Shown here: piece by piece, positions 33,701 to 45,556 of the stretch | Layout of the letters: every line of letters starts with the position of its first letter | How positions within the stretch are numbered: the stretch's first letter is position 1 | Assembly: GCA_029204225.1 (NCBI GenBank) | Contig: CM055114.1 | Location: 13,388,144 to 13,452,143, forward strand | Direction of reading: 5' to 3' | DNA: 64,000 bases | Source: Diphasiastrum complanatum | Lineage: Eukaryota; Streptophyta; Lycopodiopsida; Lycopodiales; Lycopodiaceae | Notes under the pieces: model-generated | Database searches by the model: none | Told to the model about the DNA's origin: nothing | Seen by the model: the letters and a program-made list of their open reading frames with translations, nothing else | Translations under genes and position numbers: made by a program

Positions 33701-36700
33701 ATACCACCGAAAGATGATAGTTCGACAACCATTATCTATAGCATCTCGTAGTGCAACAATCGGCAATGGAGTAGCAACAATTTGACCATCATGCAACGTG
33801 GAACCATCAAGAGGAGCTGTAAAGGCAAGGTAAGCTGTAGTGGGGACCCCAAAGGACTCGGGGAATGTGAAATAGTAGTATTAACCTGTGGCCGATCATC
33901 AAGAAAGGACATATGTGAACCCTGAGGTCTAAGCAAATCAGCGAGAATATCTTCAACCAAAGGATCTCTAGACCAAGGTTGACATATAGAACCAACAAAA
34001 CCTAGCTCCACAATCATAGTAGTACCACATAAAGCATCATAGCAATCTGGAGCATATGTGATAGTATCATGATGAAAAAAGTAACTTGGACCTGTTGACT
34101 TGACCAGTGACTCGTGGACCTACATGGCTGCCACTTGTCGTGATCTAGGATGTGTGCTTGGAGACTCCCTACCTTGGAGGTATACAAGGAGAGGAGGTCT
34201 CACTTTAGCGTTCATTCTATCTACCTAGGAGAAGGTGGATGGTGAGCACTTGTGCACAGCCAGGATGTGAGCTAGCATGGAGTGGGAGATGGCTGATGAC
34301 TTTACCAGTGGTATGGGACGCTATTAGGGTTGGAGGTCGGATCTCGCTTGTTACAGGTCACAGGCCAGGGCATGGAGAGTGGATCTGGATTGGATCCTAC
34401 GGCGGGGTGGATCGTGTGACTTTCGGTTCCATATGGGTAACCGGCACCTGGCGGTTTGCGGTTTAAAGGATGTAACACGGGCAAACAAGTTGGTCCTGAT
34501 ACGTGCAAATCAATCTAGAGGAAATGGTTATCAACCTTTGATCAAATTCTATGGATATGGAGGAAATCATCTAATTGCAGATTTTTGAAAGAGTGTAATA
34601 CATCCTTATCAAGATTATCCACTATGAGGGTAGAAAGATGATATCAATGTCAATGCAAGAACTCTTTTGAATCCCTTCAATGTTGTGGGGTTGCAAGAGC
34701 AACCTGAGATACCCTTGCAAATGAGGGCTCAAGCTAGAAAGAGAGATTGAACAAGACACCTACCTAGGTGGCCAATGGTTGTCAAGCTTATTATATCTAG
34801 GGAATATATGAGTCCAATTGTAGAAAAGGAGAATTAATAGTATTGTAGATGGAAGAAAAACAAGCAATGGACGAATCTGAACTGAGTAGATCACTGGAAT
34901 GACCATAATCTGCACATGTTTTGATTTTGAGACCATGGATATCTCAAGGTCCATCTCAAATATCAAATTGGATGGATATGCCCTTTCATAGTAGAGAGAT
35001 CAAGAAATCAAAGACTATCAATTCTACTACAAAGTCGAATCAACATGCCATTAGGTGCATTGCTTCAGAAAATTTTTGTCCGGTTGGAAGGACTGAAAAT
35101 TTATGAGTATGAGTGGGCAACACAACATCCAAGATGGATGAATTCTTTGTAAGATATTGAGAAATTCTAAGAAGTCTAAAATGCTAATGTGAGTTGAGAA
35201 ACCAATGTTCCAATTGCTGCAATGTTTATTGAGAATGAACTTTCTCATAAAGAGTCACGTGTATCATTGATAATGGATCTAGAACAAGATTGAACATTGG
35301 CCAAGTAATATTGTGCGCTCACTTGTTGTTCCGTATGAGCATTGTGGCTGAAGTATACCATAACAAAATAATGGAGAATAAGTGGACTTATAGCATGACT
35401 CTTTTACATTTATAATTAGACTAGCCAATCGATCTAGTGCAAGGTCTCTTGGCATGGCAAGAGATACACTATCAAATTCATGTGCTGGTGAAGTTGAGAA
35501 TAAGTAGACCAAATCATCTTTAGACAGTGAAAATGAGTCATTTTGAGTTCAATAACAGTTCTCGGTCAGCTAGTAAGTATGCCTCAAAGAGTTATAGTGC
35601 TAAATGCTGGAGCTGGCCAAAAAAAAAAAAGGAAAAAGGCAAAGCCAAGACATTTGCTAATCAGAGTCACACACCAAGGGAGTTTGAGGAAGGAAGCATG
35701 CCGATTCTCCAAATTTTGAAAGACAAGCTTCATCAAAGATGAGGAAGAGCTATAAATAATTTCCAAGACCTTGTTGTATGTTATCATCATCATGTACTTT
35801 GAAAGAGTTTACAGTAAAGGATTTTCATCTTCTTGTGTTCTATTCTAGTTTTGTGTGTGAATAGATACTTAGAAAGACAACTTTAGTCCATTCCTAGGTA
35901 TTCTGTTTGATTTCTTGAATGCTGCCTAAGGTCAAAAATTTTGAACTCAGTAAAAGGCTGGGTAGTGGCTGGTTACTCATTATGCCATTGACTAACACCT
36001 TTTCCTCTACTCATACACTTGTGATTTGCAATGCCAAATAGTGACACAATAGTAGGATGATAGACGCTTTGTATCCACAGAGTAATTACCAACTCACACC
36101 CATGCACCAAGTTGTCAACAACAATTCGCCATAACAAGCCTCCTATAATGACCAATGTCCCCATCCTCCCACTCCCCAAGTAGACTCAATGAATGATATT
36201 GGGCTCTCCCACCTCTATATACATAGTAGAAGTGGATCCCACCTCAAGCACGGTCCACGCTTGATTTGTGACACAAGGCAGCCTAAGGTGATGACACGTG
36301 GCAATAAAGCGTCCACAATTTTGGCCCAACATTCCACCTCATGGTGAGGTCATCACCTCAAGGTCATATAGTTATGGTACATAATATTGTGCCACTGATA
36401 AGTTCGAGTCTATAAGCATTGCTTAACTCTAGCAAACAACCACCACAAACATGGGCAACAAGGTTTTGTTTGATTTACGACTAGAATTGGCATCTTATTA
36501 TACTTTTTGTGAGAGTGTGCTTAACTGGAAATCGACTTGATATGGTGCTCAAGATATGCCTCACACCAAAGCATGCCCAAATCTCAATAATTGCTGATAT
36601 ATTGCCTATATGGAATAATCATCACCATTAGCAAAAAGTCTACACCTATAGCTGTAAAAACTCCCAATGTTAACTAGTAAGTTTTCCCTTAATAATTGAG

Positions 36701-36812
36701 ATGCTTAACATCAACGTTTAAAAACTTTGCAATCAGAAAGAAATCATTTGAGCATGCATAACTCATGTATTAGTGGTTGCCTAATAATGTGTAATGTTTC
36801 TTACCTTAATAG
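30730..36812. other. TASP1: Unassigned bulk of intron 3
   Basis: About 6 kb with scattered short frames on both strands. Overlapping minus-strand frames at 33185-34017 have hydrophobic stretches but no recognisable family. The 35527-35742 plus frame is Lys/Ser-rich around an A-run at 35620. Likely ancient transposon debris; nothing can be named. Confidence 0.5.
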
Positions 36813-36897
36813 GTGTGAAGAATCCAATTGAGGTTGCAACATCACTAGCAAAGGAGAGTTTAAAAGGACGATCACGTCTTGGCCTTATTCCTCCAAT
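36813..36897 (+). CDS. TASP1: Taspase exon 4
   Basis: The acceptor is taatag; with the G left from exon 3 the frame reads GVKNPIEVATSLAKES, then RSRLGLIPP. Family members have the same G[VI]KNP and G.IPP motifs. It ends in phase 2 at CCAAT with a strong donor gtgagtg. Confidence 0.92.
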
Positions 36898-37259
36898 GTG
36901 AGTGTTCCTTTTGTTATTTTGTAAGTTTATTTGGTAAACTGGTAGAGAAAATTGTGGTTCTTTCTCGTTTCATTGTTCAAGCCTGTGCTTGGAATGCTGT
37001 TTTAATATGGTTCTCTTGTTCAAACTTGACTTGAACATCCATTGGACAAAATTGCAATTTCTAGTCAAAACTATGTAGCATTGAAGTCAACGACCACTAT
37101 GATTTTCACTCATATTATTGGTAGCATGCACACTACATATGGATTCATACATCAGCATGAGGCACTGGTTTGGATAGGGATATCTTCATAGCAACATGCT
37201 ATTTTCCTCCAGAGTTGTCTTCTTAGGGCATCGAGACTCCTTACATTGATTTTTCCAGA

Positions 37260-39089
37260 GACATTGTTAGATATTTAGGAGCAGGGACATATGCTAATGG
37301 TGCCACATGCCATATGACTTATCACAAAGAGGTCTTCACAAAGCTTGTGAAAGTGCATGATGGAAGCAAAGTTCAAGGTGTTAATAACACCTCTTATCCT
37401 ATCAAACGTATTGGAGTGATCCCCATTATCTTACCCAATGGTGAGGAAAAGTACATTCGTAATGTACTTTATGTTCCAAAAATAAAAAAGAATCTCATTT
37501 CGGTGTCTACAATTATGAACCAAGGATTGGTTGTGGAATTCAAAGAAGACAAGTGTCTTATCAAAGACCCAAAGAGATCTCTTATGATCATTGCTTTGGG
37601 AACATTACGTGGTGGATTGTTCCTTATGGATACCTATGAGCGAAGAGCTTCATCATCTTTTTGTCTTGTTGCATCAAGTTCACATTCTTTGGAGTTGGCT
37701 GAATTATGGCATGCTAGGTTTGGACAAATCAACTTTGCTAGCTTGAAGATGTTGAAGAGATTCAATATGGTTGAAGACATTCCTAATATTGAGCATCCCG
37801 AAGGACATGTATGCGAAGGATGCATACTTGGAAAATTTCAAAGGCAAGCTTTTCCAATTGATGGAACTATTAAAGTTGATGGCAAATTTGATTTGGTTCA
37901 TAGTGATGTATGTGGTCCAATGAGGACCGAATCCAAAAGAAGGTGTAAGTACTTTGTTACTTTTATTGATGACCTTTCAAGATTTACATGGATTTATCCT
38001 ATGAAGGCAAAATCTGAAGTTTTTCAACCCTTTAAGGATTTTCTAGCAATGATAGAAAATCAGTTTGGGCACTCTTTAAAGATCTTACGTACCGACCGAG
38101 GAGGGGAATATATAAAGAATACGTTCGGTACTTATCTTCAAAGCAAAGGTATCCATCATCAAATGACAACCCCTTACACACCTCAACAAAATGGTGTTGC
38201 CAAAAGAAAGAATCGCACTATTATGGAGATGGCTCAATGCATGCTCAAGGCAAAGGGCCTACCTCACAAGTTTTGGGCTGAAGCGGTTATAACGGCGACT
38301 TACATTAGTAATCGGTGTCCTACTAAAGCCTTGAAGGTATTAACTCCTTATGAAGTTTGGTATGGTAAGAAGCCTACTATTTCTCACTTACGCATCTTTG
38401 GTTGCACGGCTTATGCTTTCATTCCCGATAAGCTAAGAACCAAGCTTGATGATAAAGGAGTTAAATGCATATTTGTTGGCTATAGTAGCGAAAGCAAGGG
38501 CTATAGATTGTTTAATATGGATACTAATAAAATCATACTGAGTCGTGATGTTCATTTTGATGAAAAGACCTCCTATGATGTTGCGCCCACTCATGTCATG
38601 AAAGGGGACTTTCCCCACGATGCATATGTCGAAATATTTCCAGATTTGGTTTTGCCATCTAATCATGAAGAGAAGGGACTGCCATCTACTTCTAGTGGAC
38701 AGCCCACTACTCCTTCAATTTTGCGGCCCAAAGTTCATCAAAAAGAACCTATTTATGGTGAAGAGCAGCCTGTTGAAGACATTGGACAGCAGGGTCCAAG
38801 TTCGAAAAACATTGGACAACAAGGTCCAAGTTCGAAACACTTTGGACAGCAAAGTGTTGACAAAGGTAAGGCTGTTGGACAGCCCAAACCAGTCCCTAAA
38901 TGGTTGTTGCAGACTTTGCAGGACAACAAAGCGGATCATTTCTATGAAGGGAAGACTCGTGCTTGTACTAAATTAGTAGAATTTGCTGATTTTTCTCTTA
39001 TTTCTATTGAGGATGGTGCAGTAGAACCTGTTTTTTATGAGCAGGCCAGAGGAGTAAAATGTCGAGAGGATGTGATGCAAGAGGAGTAG
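37260..39089 (+). pseudogene. Copia-3 protease remnant, integrase and linker
   Basis: Before the first ATG (37314) the frame reads GAGTYANGATCHMT, where relatives have W.DSGATCHMT, so the protease catalytic Asp-Ser are replaced by Ala-Asn. Integrase follows: LWHARFGQINF, CEGCILGKFQRQAFP, LVHSDVCGPM, LRTDRGGEYI and TPQQNGVAKRKN; the catalytic triad looks complete. The linker has two and a half copies of IGQQGPSSK (27 bp each, about 38780-38860), then PKWLLQTLQDNKADHFYEG. The frame ends at TAG 39087-39089 after VMQEE, where RT would begin. Confidence 0.88.
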
Positions 39090-39098
39090 AACTCACTC

Positions 39099-39963
39099 AT
39101 GAAGAACCACACTTGGGTTCTTGTTGATTTTCCACATGGGGCTGGAATCTTCATCTCTCAACAACGATACATTGAGCAGATGTTGAAACAATCTTCTTTT
39201 TTCAAGTCACCGCACGTTGATGCATATGATGGATGCATTAGTGAAAAGTTTCATGCAAAACCTTTTCAATTTGATGTTTTAGCAAAGGCTGAAAAATTCA
39301 AACACTCTGTGGAACCTTTTTGTACTAATCGAGGAGGGAGTCAACATGTGTCAATTAGTACTTTTGTTCAAAGTTTTAAGAGTGAGCATTTGATTGGAGA
39401 GAATTTTTCATTACTTGAAGAATCTTCTATGTCATCCCATACCTCTTCGAGGGACAGCTTTGATGACACCATCGTTAATGCATCTCTTGATAGTTTGCCA
39501 AATTTTTATGATGAAGACGTTGGACAGCAGGTTCAGTCATCTTCTTTTGGTCATTTACAGCCCATTTTACATCATGAGCAGTCCATTATGCTTTGGGAAC
39601 AGCCTGCGGAAGATTATGGACAACATGGTCCATGTTGGGAACACTTTGGGCAACAAAGTGTTGAACAGTCCATAACAGTTCCTTGTTGGCTATTGGAGAC
39701 TTTGCAAGACAGCAAAGAAATATCTTACTACGAGGAAGGCACATGCCTCTTTAAAATCAGTACCTCTTGCTGATTTTTTTGGTTCTACACTTACTCTTCA
39801 TCATGATGTTGGTACATTGCCTATTCTATGTGAGCAAGTCATTGATGGTAAGGTTCGGGAGGATGTGATGCCAAAAGAGTTTGGTACTCTTTTTTATTAT
39901 CCTTATGATAAGAAGTATTTTCGAATGATGTGGGAGCCTATGATGGATTACAAGTCCATGTTT
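39099..39963 (+). pseudogene. Copia-3 second frame: RT scar plus duplicated linker
   Basis: The frame begins MKNHTWVLVDFPHG (RT start), then directly GIFISQQRYIEQMLKQSSF, the RT C-terminal segment, so about 200 RT residues including the YVDD site are deleted. The remainder is a diverged copy of the linker upstream: GQHGPCWEHFGQQSVEQS and CWLLETLQDSKEISYYEEG mirror GQQGPSSKHFGQQSV and KWLLQTLQDNKADHFYEG, and after a frame break REDVMPKE mirrors REDVMQEE. RNase H is absent. This element cannot reverse-transcribe itself. Confidence 0.8.
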
Positions 39964-40209
39964 TGACTTATTGCCGAGTTTATGTTGGTTCCCTACTTCG
40001 GATGGAGCATGCAAATCCTCACCCTTCGACTTGATGCTTCATTATTACGCATTCTTTTCCTTTTATATGTTGGACATGATTGGGGATGAGATTTCGACTA
40101 CTTCGATGCGAAGTTTATTTGGCGGCATGAAGTTCGGACTGCAAGTTGCATTTTTCTCTTTCGAGAAGTTACTTCATGTTATGTTATGCATTTCCATTTA
40201 AGGAGGGTG

Positions 40210-40676
40210 GTGGAATGTAAATGGAATTGCTTACATTACCATAGGTTACTTTGACCCAAAAGGTCGAGAGTTGTGTAACCATGGTCATTTATTATATTAG
40301 GCCTACTAAACTTAGAGTTACCTAAGTTAGTATGAAACTAACTTGGTAGGGACTCGCGGGTCCACTAGGCCTAATTGTGACATTAAGTACCCCAACTTGA
40401 CATATTGGAGGTACCTTATTCTTTCTATGTAACTTATAGAAAGTTGGATAGTCAATAGTCAAGTAGTTAGAAAGCCAATAGTCAAGTAGCTGGATAGCCA
40501 ATAGTCAGGAAGTTAAATAGTCATCTTGGACTATATATATGTGTGCATCCCATTTGTATGAGACACTTTTGTAAGCAATACTGACTATTCTCCTTGGCTG
40601 TCCACGAGTTTCTACAAGAGGGCTTCTAGCCATCTCTCTCTTTCTTTTGAGAATGCTTTGTGTGAATGACTAGTTA
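40210..40676 (+). repeat. Copia-3 3' LTR (approximate)
   Basis: Begins tggaatgtaaatgg after a purine-rich tract and contains a ctatatatatgtg promoter-like segment (about 40530). It ends near 40676, where the minus-strand Copia-4 coding remnant starts. The partner LTR is missing, so both edges are inferred. Confidence 0.6.
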
Positions 40677-42327
40677 AGATCCTGGATCCTTAGGCTTCTA
40701 TTTCCTACACCATCTTGTTTAGAGAAAACAAGTCCATAATCGGAAGTAGCTTTCAAATATTGTAAAACATATTTAGCATGCTTCCAATGAATAACACCAG
40801 GATTAGTAGCAAATTGATTGAGAGTATGAACTGCATAGGCAATATCAGGCTGTGTCCAAGTAGTGAGATACATTAAAGATCCAATCAAATTGTGATAAGG
40901 AATCTTGGACATTTCTTTATGTTCCTCTTCAATCTTCTCTCCATCTTCCTTGGATATTTGACTCCAGGTAGCATACGAATGTCTTTGCCTTTGCACTCCA
41001 GCATATTGTAGTCATTCAGGATCTTCAAAATATAATGTTGTTGATGAAGTGCAATGGTGCCTTTTACCCTGTTATGATGAATTTGAATTCCAAGGCAAAA
41101 TTTTGCCTCTCCAAGGTCTGAAACATCAAAGATGGAAGGAGTAGAATTTCCTATCAACAATGAATCATCAACATAGACTGTCAACAATACATAATACTCA
41201 TTTCCCCTTTTGAAATAAACATTACCATCAGGAATGAATGGGATGAACCCCAATGCTCTTAGGACTTGATCTATCTTCTTATTCCATTGCCTAGTGGATT
41301 GCTTTAAACCATATATACTTTTTAAAAGCAACCAAACCCAACTAGGATGATGTCTACTCACATAGCCTGATGGCTGCTTCATAAAAATAGTTTTATCAAG
41401 TGTGCCATATAAATATGCTATTTTCTCATCTATTTGATGCATTTCCAGATCATAATAAGTGGCCAAAGCAACTAACAAACGTATGCTAGCTTGCTTTACG
41501 ACGGGAGAAAAGGTATCAAAATAGTCAACTCCAAACTTTTGAGAATAACCTTTTGCTGCAAGGCGAGCCTTGAAGCGTGTAATATCACCTTCGGGTGAAA
41601 ATTTAAGTTTGTAGAGCCATTTGCAATCTATGGCCTTTCTTCTTGGTGGTAAAGGCTGCAGCTTCCAAACTTGGTGTCGATACATGGACTCCATCTCTTC
41701 ATCCATAGCTTTGTGCCATTGATCTCGTTCTTTGCTCTGCATTGCTTTTTCATAAGTTGATAGAGCTTCCACAAAATATCCAAATTCTCTTTGGAAGCGA
41801 ATTGGCTCTCGTCTTTCTCTCCTTGGCCGTGATGTAGCAGCTTCCTCATCTTTGAATTCTTCTTCTTCCTCACCTGCATGTTCAATGATTTCTTCTTCTT
41901 CTTCTTCTTCTTCATCAAGAAGAGGTTCATGCATAGTTGGAACAATAGGCTGCTCTTTTGGAGTAGCATGAAACAGTTTGAAAACATCATATCCTAGAAC
42001 ATCTGCTTCTTCCTTTTTCTGGAATATAGGATCATCTATGAACTTTGATTCATCAAAGCGTACATCTCTAGAAAAATGAAATTTCTTTGTAGTTGGAATG
42101 TAAATCTTATAATAATTTGAGATTGCATCATATCCAACTAGAATTTCTGGCATAGTAGTATTGTCTAGCTTAGGAACAAATAAATATGCTAGACATCCAA
42201 AGATTCTAACATGTGTTAACTTGGGCTTTTTCCCAGTCCAACATTGTAAAGTACGATTTTGCAAGTAATTGGCAGTATTAACTGCTTCCGCCCAAAATTT
42301 AGCAGGTAACATTGCATGAATCATCAT
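40670..42327 (-). pseudogene. Copia-4 integrase C-terminus and reverse transcriptase
   Basis: Starts MMIHAMLPAKFWAEAVNTAN (late integrase), GKKPKLTHVRIFGCLAY, then a Glu-rich linker (EEEEEEEIIEHAGEEEEEF), then RT with WKLQPLPPRRKAIDCKWLYK, FDTFSPVVKQASIR, SIYGLKQSTRQW and the catalytic YVDDSLLIG. A frameshift near 40990 leads into IPYHNLIGSLMYLTTWTQPD and ends before RNase H. DEKIAYLYG replaces the usual DVKTAFLNG. Confidence 0.9.
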
Positions 42328-42351
42328 GCAGCGTGCTGCCTCAACAAGAGT

Positions 42352-42741
42352 TCAATTCCGCCGTTCTGCAACACCATTGTGCTGAGGGGTGTACACAACC
42401 GTAAACTGATGTAGAATGTTATTGCTGGTACAAAACTCTTGAAATTCTGCAAAAGTATATTCACCACCACGATTTGAACGTAGTGGTCTAACTCTCTTTG
42501 GAGTCTTAGAGTGCACAAAACTGAGAAATTCTTTAAATTTTGAAAGAACGTCACTTTTATTAGCAATAAAATAGACCATTGCTAATCGACTAAAATCGTC
42601 AATGAATGTAACAAAATAACGTGCACTACCAATAGAGTTAACAGGCAAAGGTCCACAAACATCTGAATGAACTAATTCAAGAAGTTCTTTAGCTTTATGG
42701 CCTTCCTTATTGAATGGAGAGCGAGTCATCTTGCCCAGCAT
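42352..42741 (-). pseudogene. Copia-4 integrase core
   Basis: Contains LVHSDVCGPLPV (first Asp), PLRSNRGGEYTFAEF (second catalytic Asp replaced by Asn) and TPQHNGVAERRN (Glu). A stop and shift separate it from the downstream integrase end at 42327. Confidence 0.85.
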
Positions 42742-43064
42742 GCAAGAATCACATGGATGATATTGTCAAAATCAACCCCTTCAAACAAACTTTTCTTTGC
42801 TGCATCTAAAATGTTGCGCATACTCATGTGATAGAGCCTAGCATGCCATAATGCATGCATTTTGTCTTCCACAGCTGAAACTTTGTCACATGCAATAAGA
42901 ACTTTTGCATGATACAGGTTCTCCCTCCTTAAGCCTGTTGCAAGCTGTCTTCCACTTCTTATGTCCATTAGCCTGCAATCACTGTCAAGAAACAAAACTT
43001 TGATGCCCACATCTGTCATGCGGGCTACTGACATTAAGTCCTTTTGCATGGTTGGTACATGCAA
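42726..43064 (-). pseudogene. Copia-4 protease end and pre-integrase domain
   Basis: HVPTMQKDLMSVARMTDVG is the conserved segment after the protease; LWHARLYHMSMRNI is the pre-integrase block. The protease active-site strand lies to the right, in the 43146-43754 frame, in eroded form (VIDFGATAHI in place of DSGA.HH). Confidence 0.8.
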
Positions 43065-43145
43065 TACATTTCGAAGAACTTTAGAACCTTTTTGTGAGTA
43101 AACTCAAGCTTCCTATTCCTGAAACATCATGTTGACTACCATCTC

Positions 43146-43754
43146 CTAAAATGACATATCTTTGAGTGTAACTAGGAGAATAATTAGACAACATACTCTA
43201 TTAGAGATGATATGAGCAGTAGCTCCAAAATCTATCACAACTTCGGATGCATTATCAGTAGAATTAAAACAATCTTCTACCCAAACAAAAGCAACAGCTA
43301 TAGTGTTTTCCTCTTTGCTTGAGTTAGAAGAAAGTTGTTCCTCTTGACAAACATTGGCTTTACTATTGTTAGACCTAGAATAGCATTTGAAAGATGAATG
43401 ACTAGTTTTGCCACAATGTCTACAACCTACTCTAGGATTAGCCCAACATTTATCAAGAGTATGTCTTGGCTTTTTACAATAGTTGCAAAAAGATTTCTTT
43501 GACTTAGGCTCAGATGATTCCACTTTGGAATCTTTATTGTTTGGATCTTGCATGCTAGTAGCTTGAAACTGGTTTACGTATCCTTTTGCCTTGCCCTTTC
43601 CTTTCTTCGCATATAAAGCTTTAGCTCCTTGTTGAGAAGGTGAACTTCCTTGCCACATGAGATACTCCTCTCGAAGGCTTTGAATGGCCTCTTCAAAGGA
43701 TTTACCTGTAAGAACAGGTCGCATGTAGATGTAGGAGGGTGGTAGTGCTCGCAA
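43146..43754 (-). pseudogene. Copia-4 gag end, zinc knuckle and protease start
   Basis: Encodes LPPSYIYMRPVLTGKSF, a basic stretch, a CCHC knuckle CNYCKKPRHTLDKC followed by a second, CRHCGKTSHSSFKC, then the eroded protease site. Two knuckles are less usual for Copia gag than one. Confidence 0.8.
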
Positions 43755-43764
43755 CAGGTACGTA

Positions 43765-43995
43765 AGTTTCTCCTCCTTGGGAGTGAATGTTGTGTCGAAT
43801 CGCGATTCGTTGAAAGAACCGCGATTCGAAAGTCCTTTTCGGAAAAGGTCCGGTTCGAACCATTTTCAAAAAAAAAAAAAAAAACTCGTTACCTGCTCAT
43901 CGGATGTCCTACTCCTCACGATAGGGTTTCAGTCTCGAAGGTTCCGAGATTTCCGCGCCTGAGAGAGAGAGAGAGATCCGAGACAGGATCCGCGC
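43765..43995. other. Foreign-looking segment inside Copia-4 gag
   Basis: Replaces part of gag. It contains a palindromic aatcgcgattcg, a related ccgcgattcgaaag, an A17 run at 43868-43884, and duplicated gatccg..gcgcc(c/t)gaga words around a GA run. Composition is richer in CG than the neighbours. It could be a captured host fragment or small transposon; unresolved. Confidence 0.5.
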
Positions 43996-44353
43996 CCGAG
44001 AGATATAAGATTTGAGTTTGTGATTTGGACTCAATTCTTCGAGCAAGTTCATCCCACATCTCCTTTGATGTAGCAGAATCGACAACAGTGAGAAACATAT
44101 CTTCCGAAACGGTTTGGGAAATAATTACTTTAGCTTTCGAATCTGCATGCAACTAGGCGTGAAGATCTTTTAAATCTTCTTCATAAGCTGCTGTATTTAT
44201 CACATCAGGTACATGCGGTTTGGGAATGGTCCCATCAACATAAGGCCCCAGCTTCTTAGCTTGCAAGATCAGTTGAGTCTTTGATCTCCATGCAGGGTAG
44301 TTGGATCCATCTAGGATCGTTGTCCTTGCCTGAAAAGTAGAAGTAGAAGCCAT
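43916..44353 (-). pseudogene. Copia-4 gag N-terminal part
   Basis: The ATG at 44353 gives a short Copia gag start with LDGSNYPAWRSKTQLILQ; an in-frame stop at 44153 is followed by VIISQTVSEDMFLTVVDSAT and LARRIESKSQTQILYL. Beyond about 43995 the sequence no longer resembles gag. Confidence 0.8.
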
Positions 44354-44354
44354 A

Positions 44355-44368
44355 GCTCTGATACCACT
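44355..44368 (-). other. Copia-4 primer-binding site
   Basis: agctctgatacca complements TGGTATCAGAGCT; tgttatag, the LTR edge, follows within two bases. Confidence 0.85.
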
Positions 44369-45099
44369 GTTATAGAATTGAAAATAGAGATAGAAAGGAT
44401 TGTTAAATTGAGGTTTACCAACCTAGGAATCCTCGATGGTCTTCTACAACACAAAATAGATCAAAATCAGCAACATGCAATCAACATGCAAGCAAATACA
44501 GTGACAGGCAATCAACATGCAAGCAAATATGGCTACATGCAAGCAGTTTGAAAAATTCTAGATGCATGCATGCAACATGCATGGACTAGTACTTGCACAT
44601 GCAAACGGAAATTGCTAGCAAATTGTAATTTTGTCGACATGCAATGAATAGATCAAACTTTCGACTATGGAGGGCACAGCGAGCAAGATGAAGAGGATGC
44701 GACCAGAAATTTGCATGAAACTCCCGTCAGAGACTTGCTACACAAACTAAAACGATAGTATATGCTGTAAGGAGCATTCTAACATCATTAATCCTGGAAA
44801 TTGCTCCTCCAATTGGGTTGATTGTATCACAAATGCTTGCTGTCCATGAATTTCCAGCAAGAAGAACTTTACATTAGCAAGAATACAAAGCAATAAATCA
44901 GATCCAACAAGACACCAATCTAGGATAGCATTACACTAGCATTAATTAGCAAGAGATTCTACCACTAAACAAATCACAAGAGCTTATGTGAGAAGAAATC
45001 TCTCTCTCTCTCTCTCTTCATTTTTATTTTTAAACTTTGAGAGAATACAACACAAATTAAAACTAAGTGGCACTAAAATACATGGTGAATCAAACTTAA

Positions 45100-45490
45100 A
45101 CCATAACAACCATCACGTTGCTACTAGGATCACTAGACATCCTACGCAGAGACGTACTACTACTACACGTGCTCATGCTCACAGACGACGCCGGCAGGCT
45201 CCAGTGCTCTCTCATGCTGTAGCTCGCATTACATCTTTTTACAGCAGCAGCAGCAGCACAGCACAACAACAACAACATCATCATAGCTTTGACATCTTGA
45301 CATAGATACAGATGATTATTATGCACACACTCTCACATACATGTCTATTTTAGTTTTAGTTTGTACTAGATGTTTCTTTATTACAGTTTTGGAGACGTTT
45401 TAGAGGCTCCCATGGTTACCATATACTTGACATGTACTTCATTAGTCTTATATGTCTTTTGGCATGAAAATTACATTAATAAAGCTTTCT
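45100..45490 (+). mobile_element. LINE-1: 5'-truncated 3' end of an L1-like element
   Basis: From about 45120 to 45490 it matches the 3' end of the LINE at 48900-49260: ITSFYS coding end, ttttggagacgttttagaggctcc.atggttacca, acttgacatgtac, cttttggcatg, and ttaataaagctttctt with an AATAAA signal. Coding part includes CAG/AAC repeats. 5' truncation is typical of target-primed insertion. Confidence 0.8.

Positions 45491-45493
<3 letters not shown>

Positions 45494-45555
<62 letters not shown>
45494..45555. repeat. (CT)n microsatellite between two LINEs
   Basis: About 60 bp of pure ct repeats join the 3' end of the first LINE to the start of the second. Confidence 0.97.

Positions 45556-45556
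<1 letters not shown>

Larger units (their letters stand above)
37240..40676 (+). mobile_element. Copia-3: rearranged Ty1/Copia element with 3' LTR
   Basis: Starts abruptly inside the protease, has a full integrase, the integrase-RT linker and the first few RT residues, then jumps to RT C-terminal sequence, followed by a second diverged linker copy, a purine tract (aaggagggtgg) and a 3' LTR-like segment. No 5' LTR or gag is present. The right side abuts Copia-4, which is in opposite orientation, near 40676. Located in taspase intron 4. Confidence 0.85.
40670..44960 (-). mobile_element. Copia-4: decayed Ty1/Copia element
   Basis: Minus-strand order: 5' LTR (beginning right of 44370), primer-binding site, gag, protease, integrase and RT up to the start of RNase H, where it is cut by the junction with Copia-3. 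RNase H and the 3' LTR are missing. It has stops and frameshifts, and a foreign-looking insert within gag. The outer LTR edge is not resolved; 44960 is a rough limit. Confidence 0.85.

Noticed and set aside
33185-34017. Possible membrane protein on the minus strand
   Set aside because: Hydrophobic stretches come from three overlapping frames without a consistent start, length or motif; likely chance frames in old repeat DNA.
44460-44600. CRISPR-like array from repeated acatgcaagcaaata words
   Set aside because: Repeats are short, irregular and lie in a retrotransposon LTR of a plant genome; no spacer regularity.
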